From Nostoc sp. NIES-3756 (GTDB lineage Bacteria; Cyanobacteriota; Cyanobacteriia; Cyanobacteriales; Nostocaceae): a DNA stretch of 64,000 bases. A program made the translations under genes and the position numbers. Each line of letters opens with the position of its first letter. The first letter of the stretch is position 1. The DNA lies in the NCBI RefSeq assembly GCF_001548375.1, contig NZ_AP017295.1:930001-994000 (forward strand), in the 5' to 3' direction. A model generated the notes under the pieces. It was given only the letters and a program-made list of their open reading frames with translations. It made no database searches and was not told where the DNA came from. Below, in pieces: positions 35,629-43,484 of the stretch.

Positions 35629-37653
35629 CTACCGGAGAATCCTCCCGGCGGCACACACCACACGAAAACCAACAGTGTTGATGCGGTTGCTGCGCTCCGC
35701 CCTACCGTAGTTGACGCGAGACGCAGAACGGCAGTCTTTAGGATAGTGGAGCCAGGAACCGCCCCGCAGTACAGCCTTTCCTTGTTTTTGATAAAGATTA
35801 TCATTACTTTGGCTGCGCTCAGTAACCATATCATCAAACCAAGGACTGCCATCTGTTGGCGCACCTTGGTAGTTTTCATGCCAATCGTCGAGACACCATT
35901 CCCATACGTTTCCGTGCATATCGTATAATCCAAAGGCGTTAGCTACTCTAAAGCTACCTACTTCTGTAGTTTCCTTTCGATCTACTCCTTCCACACCAGC
36001 ACCATAAGTATAGTTAGCACCATAGTTGGCTAAGTCTGATGTAATAGTCTCGCCAAAATGGAATGGTGTTGTGGTTCCGGCTCTACAGGCATATTCCCAT
36101 TCAGCTTCACTAGACAGACGATACTCTCTTTTTGTATAGGCAGTGAGACGCAAGCAAAACTCTACTGCATCATACCAAGAAACTTTTTCTACAGGTCGAT
36201 TCGCACCTTTAAAATGAGAAGGGTCAGGTTTCAAATCCATATTTACTTTGTTCAAAGCAGATACAGCCCGCCATTGAGCTTGGGTAACAGAAAACTTCCC
36301 CATGCAAAATGGTTGAACATTAACTTCATGTTGTGGGCTTTCTGTATCAAATCGTTCTAGCTCATTCTTTGGCGAACCCATGAGGAATTGTCCACCAGGA
36401 ATTGCGACCATATCTAGAAAAACACCATTACCCAAGTCTTCTGTAAAATACTCGGCTTGTCCTCGGCTGCAGTTGGTTACATTTCCCTTAGCATCGACAA
36501 TTACTATGTCAAACTCAAACTGATTTGCTGAACTTGGTTTAATTGGTTCAGATGATTGTTCTGCGGATATGGAAGATTTTTGCTGACTAGTGATAATACC
36601 AGCTTTTATTAATGCGACATCTTCATCTCGTAAACCTAAATGTTGCTGATAGTCTTTGAGGTCACGGAGAGTGATTTTGCTCAGTATTGGTTCAACTTCA
36701 ATTGTCTCAATTAGCGTTGCTTCATATTCTTTTAGTTTTCGTTCATATTCCCGATATGGTTGTTGAACTTCAGCTTCAATCGCATCAGCAATATCTGAAT
36801 CAAGCTGAAACTGAATACGTAATGAATTTAAGAGGCGACGGGCTGGAATGGTAAACTTGCCAGCATAACATAGGCGTTCTACTTCCTTGCGATATTTCAG
36901 TTTAGGATCGTTCTTGGGTGATTTTGCCAGAAAAATCCGAAAGCCTTCCTTAACTGGGTAAAACTCTGGTGTCATGGCAGGAGATGCTTCTTGCACCTTA
37001 CTTTTCGCGTAGCTATGCAATTCATCCACTGCAATTAATCCATCACCATCTTGATCTGCTGCGCCTTTCTCAATCCCTTCCACCAGATAATGAGTATAAA
37101 TCGAAAGGTCAAAACTATCGGACTCAAAAGCATATTGTGTGGAAGTGGAAGCCGTAAGAATTGCCCTTCCTTCACCGCCTAGATACTGTTGCAAGTCAAT
37201 AGTCCCGTCATCTTTAGCTGTCAAACCCTTGGCGAAAGCACCACTAAAGCAGCAATCTAAAATTATTACCTGTCGCTTAGACTTGCTCTGGTTCATCCAA
37301 TCATGGACATTTTTAGCTGCTACGGCTGTGGGAAGTATTAATTTATTCTTATCTTTCTGGGTGAGGCTAGTCGAGAAGTAAAAGTCACCATTTTCTACTG
37401 TTACCCCATGACCAGAAAAATAGAACAGCACCACATCATCTTTCTGACAATTGGCATATAGTTTATAAATAGCGTCTTCCATTTGCTGCCGTTGGGGATT
37501 TTTCAACACCGTTACATCCGCTTCAGCAAAATCACCCATTTCAGGATTTACCAAAACGCGGCGCATTGCTTCTACATCATTGACAGCATTTGGTAGCGGT
37601 GTTAATTCCTCTTGATATTCACTAATCCCGATTAGCAGTGCTACCTTTGCCAT
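35629..37653 (-). CDS. Caspase-like protease fused to FGE-sulfatase/C-type-lectin domain, probable DGR target
   Basis: A 674-residue protein. Residues 1-250 form a caspase-family (C14) domain: 'MAKVALLIGISEYQ', catalytic His82 ('FYFSGHG') and Cys135 ('LDCCFSG'). Residues about 255-365 are helical with two similar segments; the second, 'DYQQHLGLRDEDVALIKAGI', resembles effector-associated adaptor domains of cyanobacterial conflict proteins. Residues about 390-670 are an FGE-sulfatase domain ('VAIPGGQFLMGSP', 'RPVEKVSWYDAVEF', 'RLSSEAEWEYACRAG', 'GLYDMHGNVWEWCLD', 'VLRGGSW'). The last 45 residues look like a DGR variable region. The EACC1-like gene lies 49 bp upstream. I infer a protease effector with a diversified ligand-binding sensor. 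Confidence 0.85.
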   Translation of the reverse strand: MAKVALLIGISEYQEELTPLPNAVNDVEAMRRVLVNPEMGDFAEADVTVLKNPQRQQMEDAIYKLYANCQKDDVVLFYFSGHGVTVENGDFYFSTSLTQKDKNKLILPTAVAAKNVHDWMNQSKSKRQVIILDCCFSGAFAKGLTAKDDGTIDLQQYLGGEGRAILTASTSTQYAFESDSFDLSIYTHYLVEGIEKGAADQDGDGLIAVDELHSYAKSKVQEASPAMTPEFYPVKEGFRIFLAKSPKNDPKLKYRKEVERLCYAGKFTIPARRLLNSLRIQFQLDSDIADAIEAEVQQPYREYERKLKEYEATLIETIEVEPILSKITLRDLKDYQQHLGLRDEDVALIKAGIITSQQKSSISAEQSSEPIKPSSANQFEFDIVIVDAKGNVTNCSRGQAEYFTEDLGNGVFLDMVAIPGGQFLMGSPKNELERFDTESPQHEVNVQPFCMGKFSVTQAQWRAVSALNKVNMDLKPDPSHFKGANRPVEKVSWYDAVEFCLRLTAYTKREYRLSSEAEWEYACRAGTTTPFHFGETITSDLANYGANYTYGAGVEGVDRKETTEVGSFRVANAFGLYDMHGNVWEWCLDDWHENYQGAPTDGSPWFDDMVTERSQSNDNLYQKQGKAVLRGGSWLHYPKDCRSASRVNYGRAERSNRINTVGFRVVCAAGRILR
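35634..35645 (-). other. Small hairpin just past the putative variable region
   Basis: On the coding strand GGAG-GATT-CTCC is a 4-bp stem and 4-nt loop, extendable by CCGG/CCGG with one bulge. It is inside the last codons of the caspase-like gene, about 26 bp after the last variable codon. DGR targets often carry a hairpin here that helps retrohoming, but the loop does not match the GRNA tetraloop I recall. Confidence 0.35.
35671..35754 (-). other. Putative DGR variable region (VR)
   Basis: It encodes residues 634-661 of the caspase-FGE protein, from 'GGSW' to 'GFRVVC'. The positions that vary in such proteins are Leu635 CTC, His636 CAC, Tyr637 TAT, Ser645 TCT, Val647 GTC, Asn648 AAC, Tyr649 TAC, Ser655 AGC, Asn656 AAC, Ile658 ATC, Asn659 AAC, Thr660 ACT and Val661 GTT. 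All are NNC or NNT, as expected if the template has AAC/AAT (or ATT) and only adenines are mutated. Between them stand framework residues P-x-x-C-R-S-A and G-R-A-x-R. No template repeat or reverse transcriptase was found in the window. Confidence 0.7.
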
Positions 37654-37660
37654 GTTATGC

Positions 37661-37680
37661 CAATTCGTAATTCGTAATTA
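37661..37680. repeat. AATTCGT tandem units
   Basis: Two AATTCGT units between the EACC1-like and caspase-like genes, of the same family as 38210-38262. Confidence 0.7.
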
Positions 37681-37702
37681 AGAGAGTCTGATTCCATCAG
37701 GG

Positions 37703-38137
37703 TTAGCTGTTTGGTTTATCGTTGAGAAATTCTTGGGCTTTCTGGAGGGCAAACTCAAATTCTTCTCGACTGCTGGCTTCTATATTCAGTTCTCTGCCAT
37801 CAGGCGCTTTGACACCTATCTTAATCGGTTTGTTACCGAAGCGATCGCCCAAAAATTGAAACAACTTTGTAATATTAGCTGGGTTAACTTCTGCGTTCAA
37901 CAAGCCCAACAACCACCCACCTAAAGCTTTACTGTTCTTCGGTGCATCTTCGACAGGAACTAAATTTGCGGCTTCTACTCCATCCACTTCTTCTAACTGC
38001 GATCGCAAATTTGCTACTGCTGCTTGCAAGTCTTCATCATCTAAACCCAGTTCTATTAAAGAAATTTTCACCTGTACGTTAGATTGCGCTACCATATCAA
38101 CCGCTTCAGTATGATTAAGTACAGGCGATTGTATCAT
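37703..38137 (-). CDS. EACC1-like effector-associated protein
   Basis: A 144-residue soluble alpha/beta protein. The layout resembles EACC1 (effector-associated constant component 1): an N-terminal strand 'VQVKISLIELG' followed by 'DDEDLQAAVANLRSQLEEV', a variable loop, a Gly-rich helix 'KALGGWLLGLLNAE', then 'NITKLFQFLGDRF' and 'IKIGVKAPDGRELNIEASS'. In predicted conflict systems EACC1 precedes genes for caspase, trypsin or other effector proteins; that is what is seen here, with the caspase-FGE gene 49 bp downstream. The assignment is from memory of the family and needs a profile search. Confidence 0.7.
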   Translation of the reverse strand: MIQSPVLNHTEAVDMVAQSNVQVKISLIELGLDDEDLQAAVANLRSQLEEVDGVEAANLVPVEDAPKNSKALGGWLLGLLNAEVNPANITKLFQFLGDRFGNKPIKIGVKAPDGRELNIEASSREEFEFALQKAQEFLNDKPNS

Positions 38138-38209
38138 TTATTAGTTTATTAGCTGCGATCAAAGTATTACATGATGGCGATCGCAATCTATATCTGTTAC
38201 CAACAAAAC

Positions 38210-38262
38210 TACGAATTACGAATTACATAGGCGCAAGCCTTGCCGTAGGCTATTACGAATTA
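38210..38262. repeat. ACGAATTA repeat with GGCGCAAGCC core, second copy
   Basis: ACGAATTACGAATTACATA, GGCGCAAGCCTTG, then TATTACGAATTA. It supplies the last codon and stop of the Uma2 gene (TCG TAA on the minus strand). Nearly the same as 29620-29676. Confidence 0.8.
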
Positions 38263-38951
38263 TTTCCCAGTGCTAACTGCTGAACAAAAGCCCCATGTTC
38301 ACGAGATTGTAAGCCTGTTTGTAAAACAGTCACCACAGCCTGCTTATTTCCTGCGAATAACTCTGCAACTGCTAACCACAAGCCAGGAAAAATACGACTT
38401 CGTATAATTCCATCAGCGTCAGGCTCTAATTCTAAATACTCACCTTGCTCAAGATAAAACCAAGTCAATCTTTGCTCAAGAACTTGCCAAACGATGTATT
38501 CTTTAACTCCATTGCGACGATAAGCTTGTTTTTTTGCATGAAGGTCAATCGCTACACTACTAGCAGCAATTTCTACAACTAACTCAGGCGCACCTTCAAT
38601 ATAATCATCTTCACTTACCCTTGCTTGACCGCCTGCTACTTGGTCAATAAGTAAAACAGCATCTGATTGGGGTTCGTTATCTAAGTCTAGACGTACAGTT
38701 GGTTCAACTGCTAAAGATATACTAGGTGTAGCAGTTTCATAAGTACCTAGCCATGTAAGAATCCTAGCATGGGGTTGACCGTGACTTCTAAAACGTAAAG
38801 CAGCAGGCATTATATAAACAATTCCTTCAATTAATTCAGCTTTTTTGACGTTAGGCGTAGCGTTGTAGCGACGCTCAAATTCATAGCGGGTGAGCTTGTC
38901 GCCGTTTTCTAATTGAGGAATTGTTTGATATTTTGGAGGTGTTTTTACCAT
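38253..38951 (-). CDS. Uma2-family (DUF820) PD-(D/E)XK endonuclease-like protein
   Basis: A 232-residue protein. Uma2 features are 'AELIEGIVYIMPAA', 'PQSDAVLLID', 'APELVVEIAASSVAIDL', and 'KKQAYRRNGVKEYIVWQV', giving the E...D...E-x-A...K nuclease pattern. This family is hugely expanded in cyanobacteria, usually as single genes. Its role is unresolved, with restriction, transposition and regulation all proposed. The last residues Asn-Ser and the stop codon come from the adjacent ACGAATTA repeat. Confidence 0.85.
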   Translation of the reverse strand: MVKTPPKYQTIPQLENGDKLTRYEFERRYNATPNVKKAELIEGIVYIMPAALRFRSHGQPHARILTWLGTYETATPSISLAVEPTVRLDLDNEPQSDAVLLIDQVAGGQARVSEDDYIEGAPELVVEIAASSVAIDLHAKKQAYRRNGVKEYIVWQVLEQRLTWFYLEQGEYLELEPDADGIIRSRIFPGLWLAVAELFAGNKQAVVTVLQTGLQSREHGAFVQQLALGNNS

Positions 38952-39208
38952 AGCGATCGCCTTTTCTAGCCTAAGCCTATCCTACCGGATTGGGGAAATC
39001 TGCATATTTTATTGAGAATAAGAACAATGTCTCTCAAAGGTAGGACGGAATCTATCATAAATCATCCCATCATATACAGAGAAGCATTATTCCCTCTTGT
39101 CCAGTAGAACTCTGTTTTGATAGCAGCACTAATTGTAATCACAACTTTAAGTTTTAAATGCTTGAAAATTTGAGATTCACATTCAGGAAGATTCCCAGGA
39201 GATAGACA

Positions 39209-39463
39209 ATGGTAGATGATTTTTTCCGCAAGGCGAAAGACTTTATTGGTGGTTCTAGAAACCAAGAGCGTGATGAAGACTCTCGTTACCGGGAACGAAG
39301 GGGAAGCGATCGCCGTTCTAGCCGTGACCGAGATGAAGATGAAGAGGATGAAGAATATTCTCACCGCTCCCGCGATGAGCGTTATGAAGATGAAGAGGAT
39401 GAGGAATATTCTGGTAATGTTCGCCGTTCTCGTAGAGACCACGATGATGACGAGGACGAATAA
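39209..39463 (+). CDS. Small highly charged disordered protein
   Basis: An 84-residue protein with a good ribosome binding site AGGAG (39197-39201) 7 bp before ATG 39209. After 'MVDDFFRKAKDFIGGSR' it is almost only Arg, Asp, Glu and Ser, with two similar blocks containing 'DEDEEDEEYS' and 'EDEEDEEYSG'. It is predicted to be intrinsically disordered and polyampholytic. An overlapping frame at 39216-39485 is rejected as a shadow. No family recognised. A GC-poor start and the good Shine-Dalgarno sequence are the evidence that it is translated. Confidence 0.6.
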   Translation: MVDDFFRKAKDFIGGSRNQERDEDSRYRERRGSDRRSSRDRDEDEEDEEYSHRSRDERYEDEEDEEYSGNVRRSRRDHDDDEDE

Positions 39464-39473
39464 TATTAGATGC

Positions 39474-39534
39474 GGTAATAGGTAATGGCTAATAGGTAAT
39501 TGGTTTTTCCTATTACCTATTACAAATTACCAAT
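39474..39534. repeat. Inverted repeat of TAGGTAAT units
   Basis: GGTAATAGGTAATGGC... faces TTACCTATTACAAATTACC across a TTTTTCC centre; it may act as a terminator for the small charged gene. A related block is at 50941-50999. Confidence 0.65.
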
Positions 39535-39556
39535 CCCCATAGTTAACTATCCTCTT

Positions 39557-40195
39557 TCACCCACCCGTTTCTAGTAATGTCCCTACAAAACAGGCTTTAT
39601 CTAAGTTAATACCTTGCAAATTTGCGCCTTCTAACTCTGCACAGAGTAAGTTAGCCCCTGTCAAATTTACCCCTGCTAGATTCGCTCCCCGTAAGTCGGC
39701 TTCTTCAAGATTCGCCTCACTTAACAACGCCCCTTGTAAATCAGCACGGCTTAAGTCTGCGCCTTTCAAATTAGCCCCTGTTAGGTTAACGCCTCGCAAG
39801 TCAGCACTGCGTAGGTCTACGCCTTGTAAATTGACGTTCATCAAATTAGCGCCACTCAAAAAAGCACCAGCTAATGTAACATCACTCAGCCTAGCCCCCA
39901 TCAGGTTAGCACCACGTAGATTGCTACCGCGTAAGTCCGCGCCTGTTAAATCTGCCTGCATCAAATTGGCTCCCATCAGGTTCGCCCTCAAGTCGGCTTC
40001 TTGTAGGGTTGCACCCATTAAGTTAGCCCCTTCTAAATGTCCGCCTTCGAGTTTAGAACGAGTGAAGTTAGTACCGACAAGGTTAGCGCCAGCCAAATTG
40101 ATGCGGCTTAAATCTAGTTGGGAGAGTTCTTCATCTTCTAGATTAGCGCCTGGCAGTTGTTTGAGTTTGCCTAGTTTAATTGCGTCAATATTCAT
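39557..40195 (-). CDS. Pentapeptide-repeat protein
   Basis: A 212-residue protein made of A(N/D)L-x-x repeats from about residue 35 to 205, e.g. 'ANLMGANLMQADLTGADLRG'. This predicts a right-handed quadrilateral beta-helix of about 33 coils' worth of pentapeptides. One place ('EADLRANLMGANL') lacks two residues and breaks the phase, which may be a small deletion or a natural kink. There is no signal peptide. The start overlaps the stop of the DICT-domain gene by 4 bp, so they are cotranscribed. Function unknown. Confidence 0.88.
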   Translation of the reverse strand: MNIDAIKLGKLKQLPGANLEDEELSQLDLSRINLAGANLVGTNFTRSKLEGGHLEGANLMGATLQEADLRANLMGANLMQADLTGADLRGSNLRGANLMGARLSDVTLAGAFLSGANLMNVNLQGVDLRSADLRGVNLTGANLKGADLSRADLQGALLSEANLEEADLRGANLAGVNLTGANLLCAELEGANLQGINLDKACFVGTLLETGG

Positions 40196-41583
40196 TGTGG
40201 GTAACTGCTCATCTCACTAGTCTTACTATGGCTATCCCATCGGGAATCAAGTAGCCACATACCTGTACTAACTTTTGGTGTCATTAAAGGTAAGTCGAGT
40301 CCTTGTTGCAAGCCCATCACTAATAAAGATAGGGCATCTATCAGTTTAGGGTCAAAACGGTTTGATTGCTGACGGCATTCTTCCAACGCTTGCACAAATA
40401 TCTCTTGGCGATTTTGATTTGTGGCTTTTTTCTGATTAACTTGCCACTGGAAGTCTGCAACTAAAGCCAAAATTCTCGACTCTAGGGGAATTTCATCACC
40501 AGCTAAACCAGCAGGTTGCCCTGTACCATCCCACCACTCGGTTTGATGAGTAATAATTTGCGCTACTGCCCGTAATCTTGACATTTTGCGTAATACTTGC
40601 GCTGCTGGTACTAAAGCACAAGTTAATGGACAACTGGGGGCTGATTCTTGATATTGGGGGTAACTTCCAGCCGTAAAAATACTTTCGGCTTTTTGTAGTG
40701 GATCTATGCGGTGTAACAATCCTGCTAGTTTTAATCTTTTAATTTGCCATGCAGGTAAATCCAAAAGCTGTCCTAAGGTTTCTGCCAAAGTTGCCACTTC
40801 AGATGCGGCTTGTGGATTTTTGATATCGGCTAAATCCATCAGTTGCGCCATTCGCAAAAATGCTTGAATTTCGTTAGAAACCAAGTTGTTATCTAAGGCT
40901 TGGTGGCGAATAGCTGCGGGGATAGCTAATTCCTCTTGTCCTGTTTGCAAATAATCTACCACAAGAGAAACGACCGCACTCAATTCTTCTGAAGCGATCG
41001 CCCCTTTCTCAATCTCCCGGTCATAGGCGAGTAGTTTTTGGGCTAACTCTGGATTGTACTTTTGAATATGCGCGATCGCTAACTCTGCCGTTTCCCTCAC
41101 CAACTCCGGCTCAAAAGTCCACAACCCGTAAAACTTGCGCTCCAAATCAGAATCTGGTCGTCCACCTACTCCATAATCAGCCTCAGACAACTCTTGACAA
41201 AGTACCATCGCTGTGTATTTTGATGACAAGATAATCAAGTGCCATTCTTGCGCTACTGGATCAGATGGCTTTAGCGCCACTAAATCTACATTTGGCAATT
41301 GACTAGTAGGATGTTCAGCAAAACCCGCATCTGGTGCTGCCATGATAGCAATCTGGCGGCTAGACTTGGCGATGTCTGCATATCTTTGAGCTTCTTGTAA
41401 ATACCATTTACCCCGTTGGAAGGCAGTAATAACCAAGGGTTGGCTGTCATCTGCCAATATATGGTCTTCTAAAGCATGACAAAGGGCAACCAGAGTATTT
41501 TTGTAATACACTCCGAATCGAATCGGTCTGGTGCTGTGACGATGGGACGCTTCTAGCTGTTGTAGAATTGAACCTTCTAACAT
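40192..41583 (-). CDS. DICT-domain sensor with an HD-GYP-like C-terminus
   Basis: A 463-residue protein. The N-terminal 140 residues ('TRPIRFGVYYKNTLVALCHALED' in parts: FGVYYKNTLVALCHALED; 'PLVITAFQRGKWYLQEAQRY') match the DICT sensory domain. The C-terminal half has an HD-domain-like helical region with 'LKLAGLLHRID' and 'IITHQTEWWDGTGQPAGLAG', 'IPLESRILALVADF', close to the HD-GYP tail pattern. The usual HHE.wdGxGYP is changed (GTGQP), so c-di-GMP hydrolysis is uncertain. It is translationally coupled to the pentapeptide gene. Confidence 0.7.
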   Translation of the reverse strand: MLEGSILQQLEASHRHSTRPIRFGVYYKNTLVALCHALEDHILADDSQPLVITAFQRGKWYLQEAQRYADIAKSSRQIAIMAAPDAGFAEHPTSQLPNVDLVALKPSDPVAQEWHLIILSSKYTAMVLCQELSEADYGVGGRPDSDLERKFYGLWTFEPELVRETAELAIAHIQKYNPELAQKLLAYDREIEKGAIASEELSAVVSLVVDYLQTGQEELAIPAAIRHQALDNNLVSNEIQAFLRMAQLMDLADIKNPQAASEVATLAETLGQLLDLPAWQIKRLKLAGLLHRIDPLQKAESIFTAGSYPQYQESAPSCPLTCALVPAAQVLRKMSRLRAVAQIITHQTEWWDGTGQPAGLAGDEIPLESRILALVADFQWQVNQKKATNQNRQEIFVQALEECRQQSNRFDPKLIDALSLLVMGLQQGLDLPLMTPKVSTGMWLLDSRWDSHSKTSEMSSYPQ

Positions 41584-41812
41584 GGGGTTTGGTTATATGA
41601 GCCGCAGAGGCAATAGGGACAATGATTATGCTTCTGAATCTTTAGTTTACTGTGCTTTGCGTGTCAGTTGTTAGTGGTTTTGGCATCTGGGTTACTGTCG
41701 TATGTGTTTATCAGGCTTTGGGTACGTTACATTCTGGACATTTATTTTCTATACAAAAATTTACCCTGTAAATTGCGATCACAGTTAAAACTAAGGTAAT
41801 GGGTAGGTTGAC

Positions 41813-41848
41813 TGTTGATTAATGACTAATGACCAATGACCAATGACT
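41813..41848. repeat. ATGACCA/ATGACTA heptamers at the prsW start
   Basis: Units (TTGATTA)ATGACTA-ATGACCA-ATGACCA-ATGACT give four consecutive ATG codons in different frames; the third one (41836) starts the PrsW frame. Confidence 0.8.
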
Positions 41849-43053
41849 ATTTACAACTTGCCAAACAAGGCGATATAAATGCGATCGCCTCGTTGATGAA
41901 CCTCTATTTTCAACCACAAGGCGTTACTGCCAAAGCTAGTCTTGATGACGGTTGTTTACAACTAATCTTGGAATCTGAGCAGATTCCTGATAAGGCCTCA
42001 TCTATGGCATTTATACGTCAGGAACTTTCGACTTGGCAACCTAGATCAATTAATACTGCACGGGTTTATGGTCGTAGACCTGATCAACCTTTCCCTGACT
42101 GGGAAGAAACATTCATACTTGTAAAACAGCAGGCAGAAACAGCAACGTTTATAGCCACGCTACGGACTTTTAAATTTGCTTCCGTAGTTCCTTATAAAGA
42201 TGTATTTAGTTCTGAATTGTATAGCAGTAATACGGTCAAGCTATTGTTATTTTTCGGACTATTTCCTCTAATTATTGGCTTAGTAGCTAATCCGGCAAAT
42301 CTAGAGCAGACAGCTTGGTTATTAGGTATTTACTACGCTAGTATATGGGGCGTAGTTTTATACAACCTAATTAAACCAGCTTGGTTTTCTTGGCGAGAGA
42401 CACTCAAGTGTGTTTTCTTTACAGCAATTGTCGGTATCCCTTTACTACTTTTAATTCAGAGATTTCCTTTGTTCCAACTACTTTATGCAGCTGCGGAATC
42501 AAATTTAGGGATTATTCCTCAGTTGATTGGTTTTATTTTGGGTGTGGGAGTATTGGAGGAGATATGTAAAGCTTTACCTGTGTATTTATTTTTGCTGCGT
42601 CCCAGAAAATTAAACGAACCACTGACAGGAGCTTTTTATGGCGCTATGTCAGGATTAGGATTTGCGATCGCTGAAGGTAGTTCATACTCTATACTATATG
42701 CTTTCAACTTAGTTAGAGGTCAATCTGGCTTTGGTTCATATATCCTGGCAAATACCATTCGCTTTGTCTCACTGCCCTTATTTCACGCCATCTTAGCCGG
42801 AATTGTCGGCTATTTTCTTGGACTAGCCGCAATTAACCGTTCAAGGCAACTACCAATTATGTTTATCGGTGTGGCTTTGGCTGCGGTGTTACACGGTTCT
42901 TACAATACCTTTAGCGATGGTGCATTGGGTCTTGTCATCATCGGTTTTACAATTTTGTTATTCGTTGCATATTTGCGTCGTAGTCAACAAATGGTAGCAG
43001 AAATGCAGCAAGCGGAATTAAGCAGACCAGTTTTACCACCAGATAACTCGTAA
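41836..43053 (+). CDS. PrsW-family glutamic intramembrane protease
   Basis: A 405-residue protein. The N-terminal 120 residues are soluble; then about eight transmembrane helices follow. PrsW signatures are 'GVLEEICKALPVY' (catalytic EExxK), 'GAMSGLGFAIAEGSSYSILY' and 'RFVSLPLFHAILAGIVGYF', then 'LAAVLHGSYNTF'. PrsW enzymes cleave anti-sigma factors or other membrane proteins; the substrate is unknown. The start codon lies in a heptamer repeat, so the true start may also be further inside the N-terminal domain. Confidence 0.85.
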   Translation: MTNDYLQLAKQGDINAIASLMNLYFQPQGVTAKASLDDGCLQLILESEQIPDKASSMAFIRQELSTWQPRSINTARVYGRRPDQPFPDWEETFILVKQQAETATFIATLRTFKFASVVPYKDVFSSELYSSNTVKLLLFFGLFPLIIGLVANPANLEQTAWLLGIYYASIWGVVLYNLIKPAWFSWRETLKCVFFTAIVGIPLLLLIQRFPLFQLLYAAAESNLGIIPQLIGFILGVGVLEEICKALPVYLFLLRPRKLNEPLTGAFYGAMSGLGFAIAEGSSYSILYAFNLVRGQSGFGSYILANTIRFVSLPLFHAILAGIVGYFLGLAAINRSRQLPIMFIGVALAAVLHGSYNTFSDGALGLVIIGFTILLFVAYLRRSQQMVAEMQQAELSRPVLPPDNS

Positions 43054-43082
43054 GACTTTCATTACTTATGCCATTGATGAAA

Positions 43083-43484
43083 TTATCTTAACTTTGTCCT
43101 ACGAATTATCAGCCGTAACCAAAACCATCCTAAGCCACTACCAACAAAATAATAAGGAAAATCTACCCAAGTGAAGGTATTCCCAAATACCATCCTTCCT
43201 ACCCATAATGAACGTAACCAAATAAGAAAAGGTGGTTGCCACAATTGCAAAAATTCTAACAAGCAAGTGATGACTAACACCCATAAAGGAATTTGCCAAA
43301 CTGCGCGGCGAGTAGGAATAAATAGGAAAGCGAACAAGCACCAAAATATCTCATAAAAAATTCCCCCTACTTCTTGGTTCAACCACGAAACAGAAAACCG
43401 ATACTGGCTGTATAAAAGTCCAATAGGGAGAATAATAGCTATAGAAATAATGGTTCGCCAGCGAATGTCCTTCAGTAGTGGCAT
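43083..43484 (-). CDS. DUF2809/VanZ-like membrane protein
   Basis: A 133-residue protein with four transmembrane helices. 'FLFIPTRRAVWQIPLWVLV', 'CLLEFLQLWQPPFL' and 'RSLWVGRMVFGNTFTWVDF' followed by 'PYYFVGSGLG' match the DUF2809 pattern (F-P-T-R...EF-Q...R...G...F-x-W-x-D-x-Y). These proteins look like VanZ but have no known function. It converges with the PrsW gene (29-bp gap). Confidence 0.7.
   Translation of the reverse strand: MPLLKDIRWRTIISIAIILPIGLLYSQYRFSVSWLNQEVGGIFYEIFWCLFAFLFIPTRRAVWQIPLWVLVITCLLEFLQLWQPPFLIWLRSLWVGRMVFGNTFTWVDFPYYFVGSGLGWFWLRLIIRRTKLR

Noticed and set aside
35436..35933. A 165-residue open frame on the minus strand overlapping the end of the caspase-FGE gene
   Set aside because: It lies in another frame of a strongly supported gene and its second half covers the repeat-rich intergenic DNA; composition is not protein-like.
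39216..39485. Alternative frame over the small charged protein
   Set aside because: The frame at 39209 has the correctly spaced ribosome binding site; this one starts without it and has an odd Met-rich composition.
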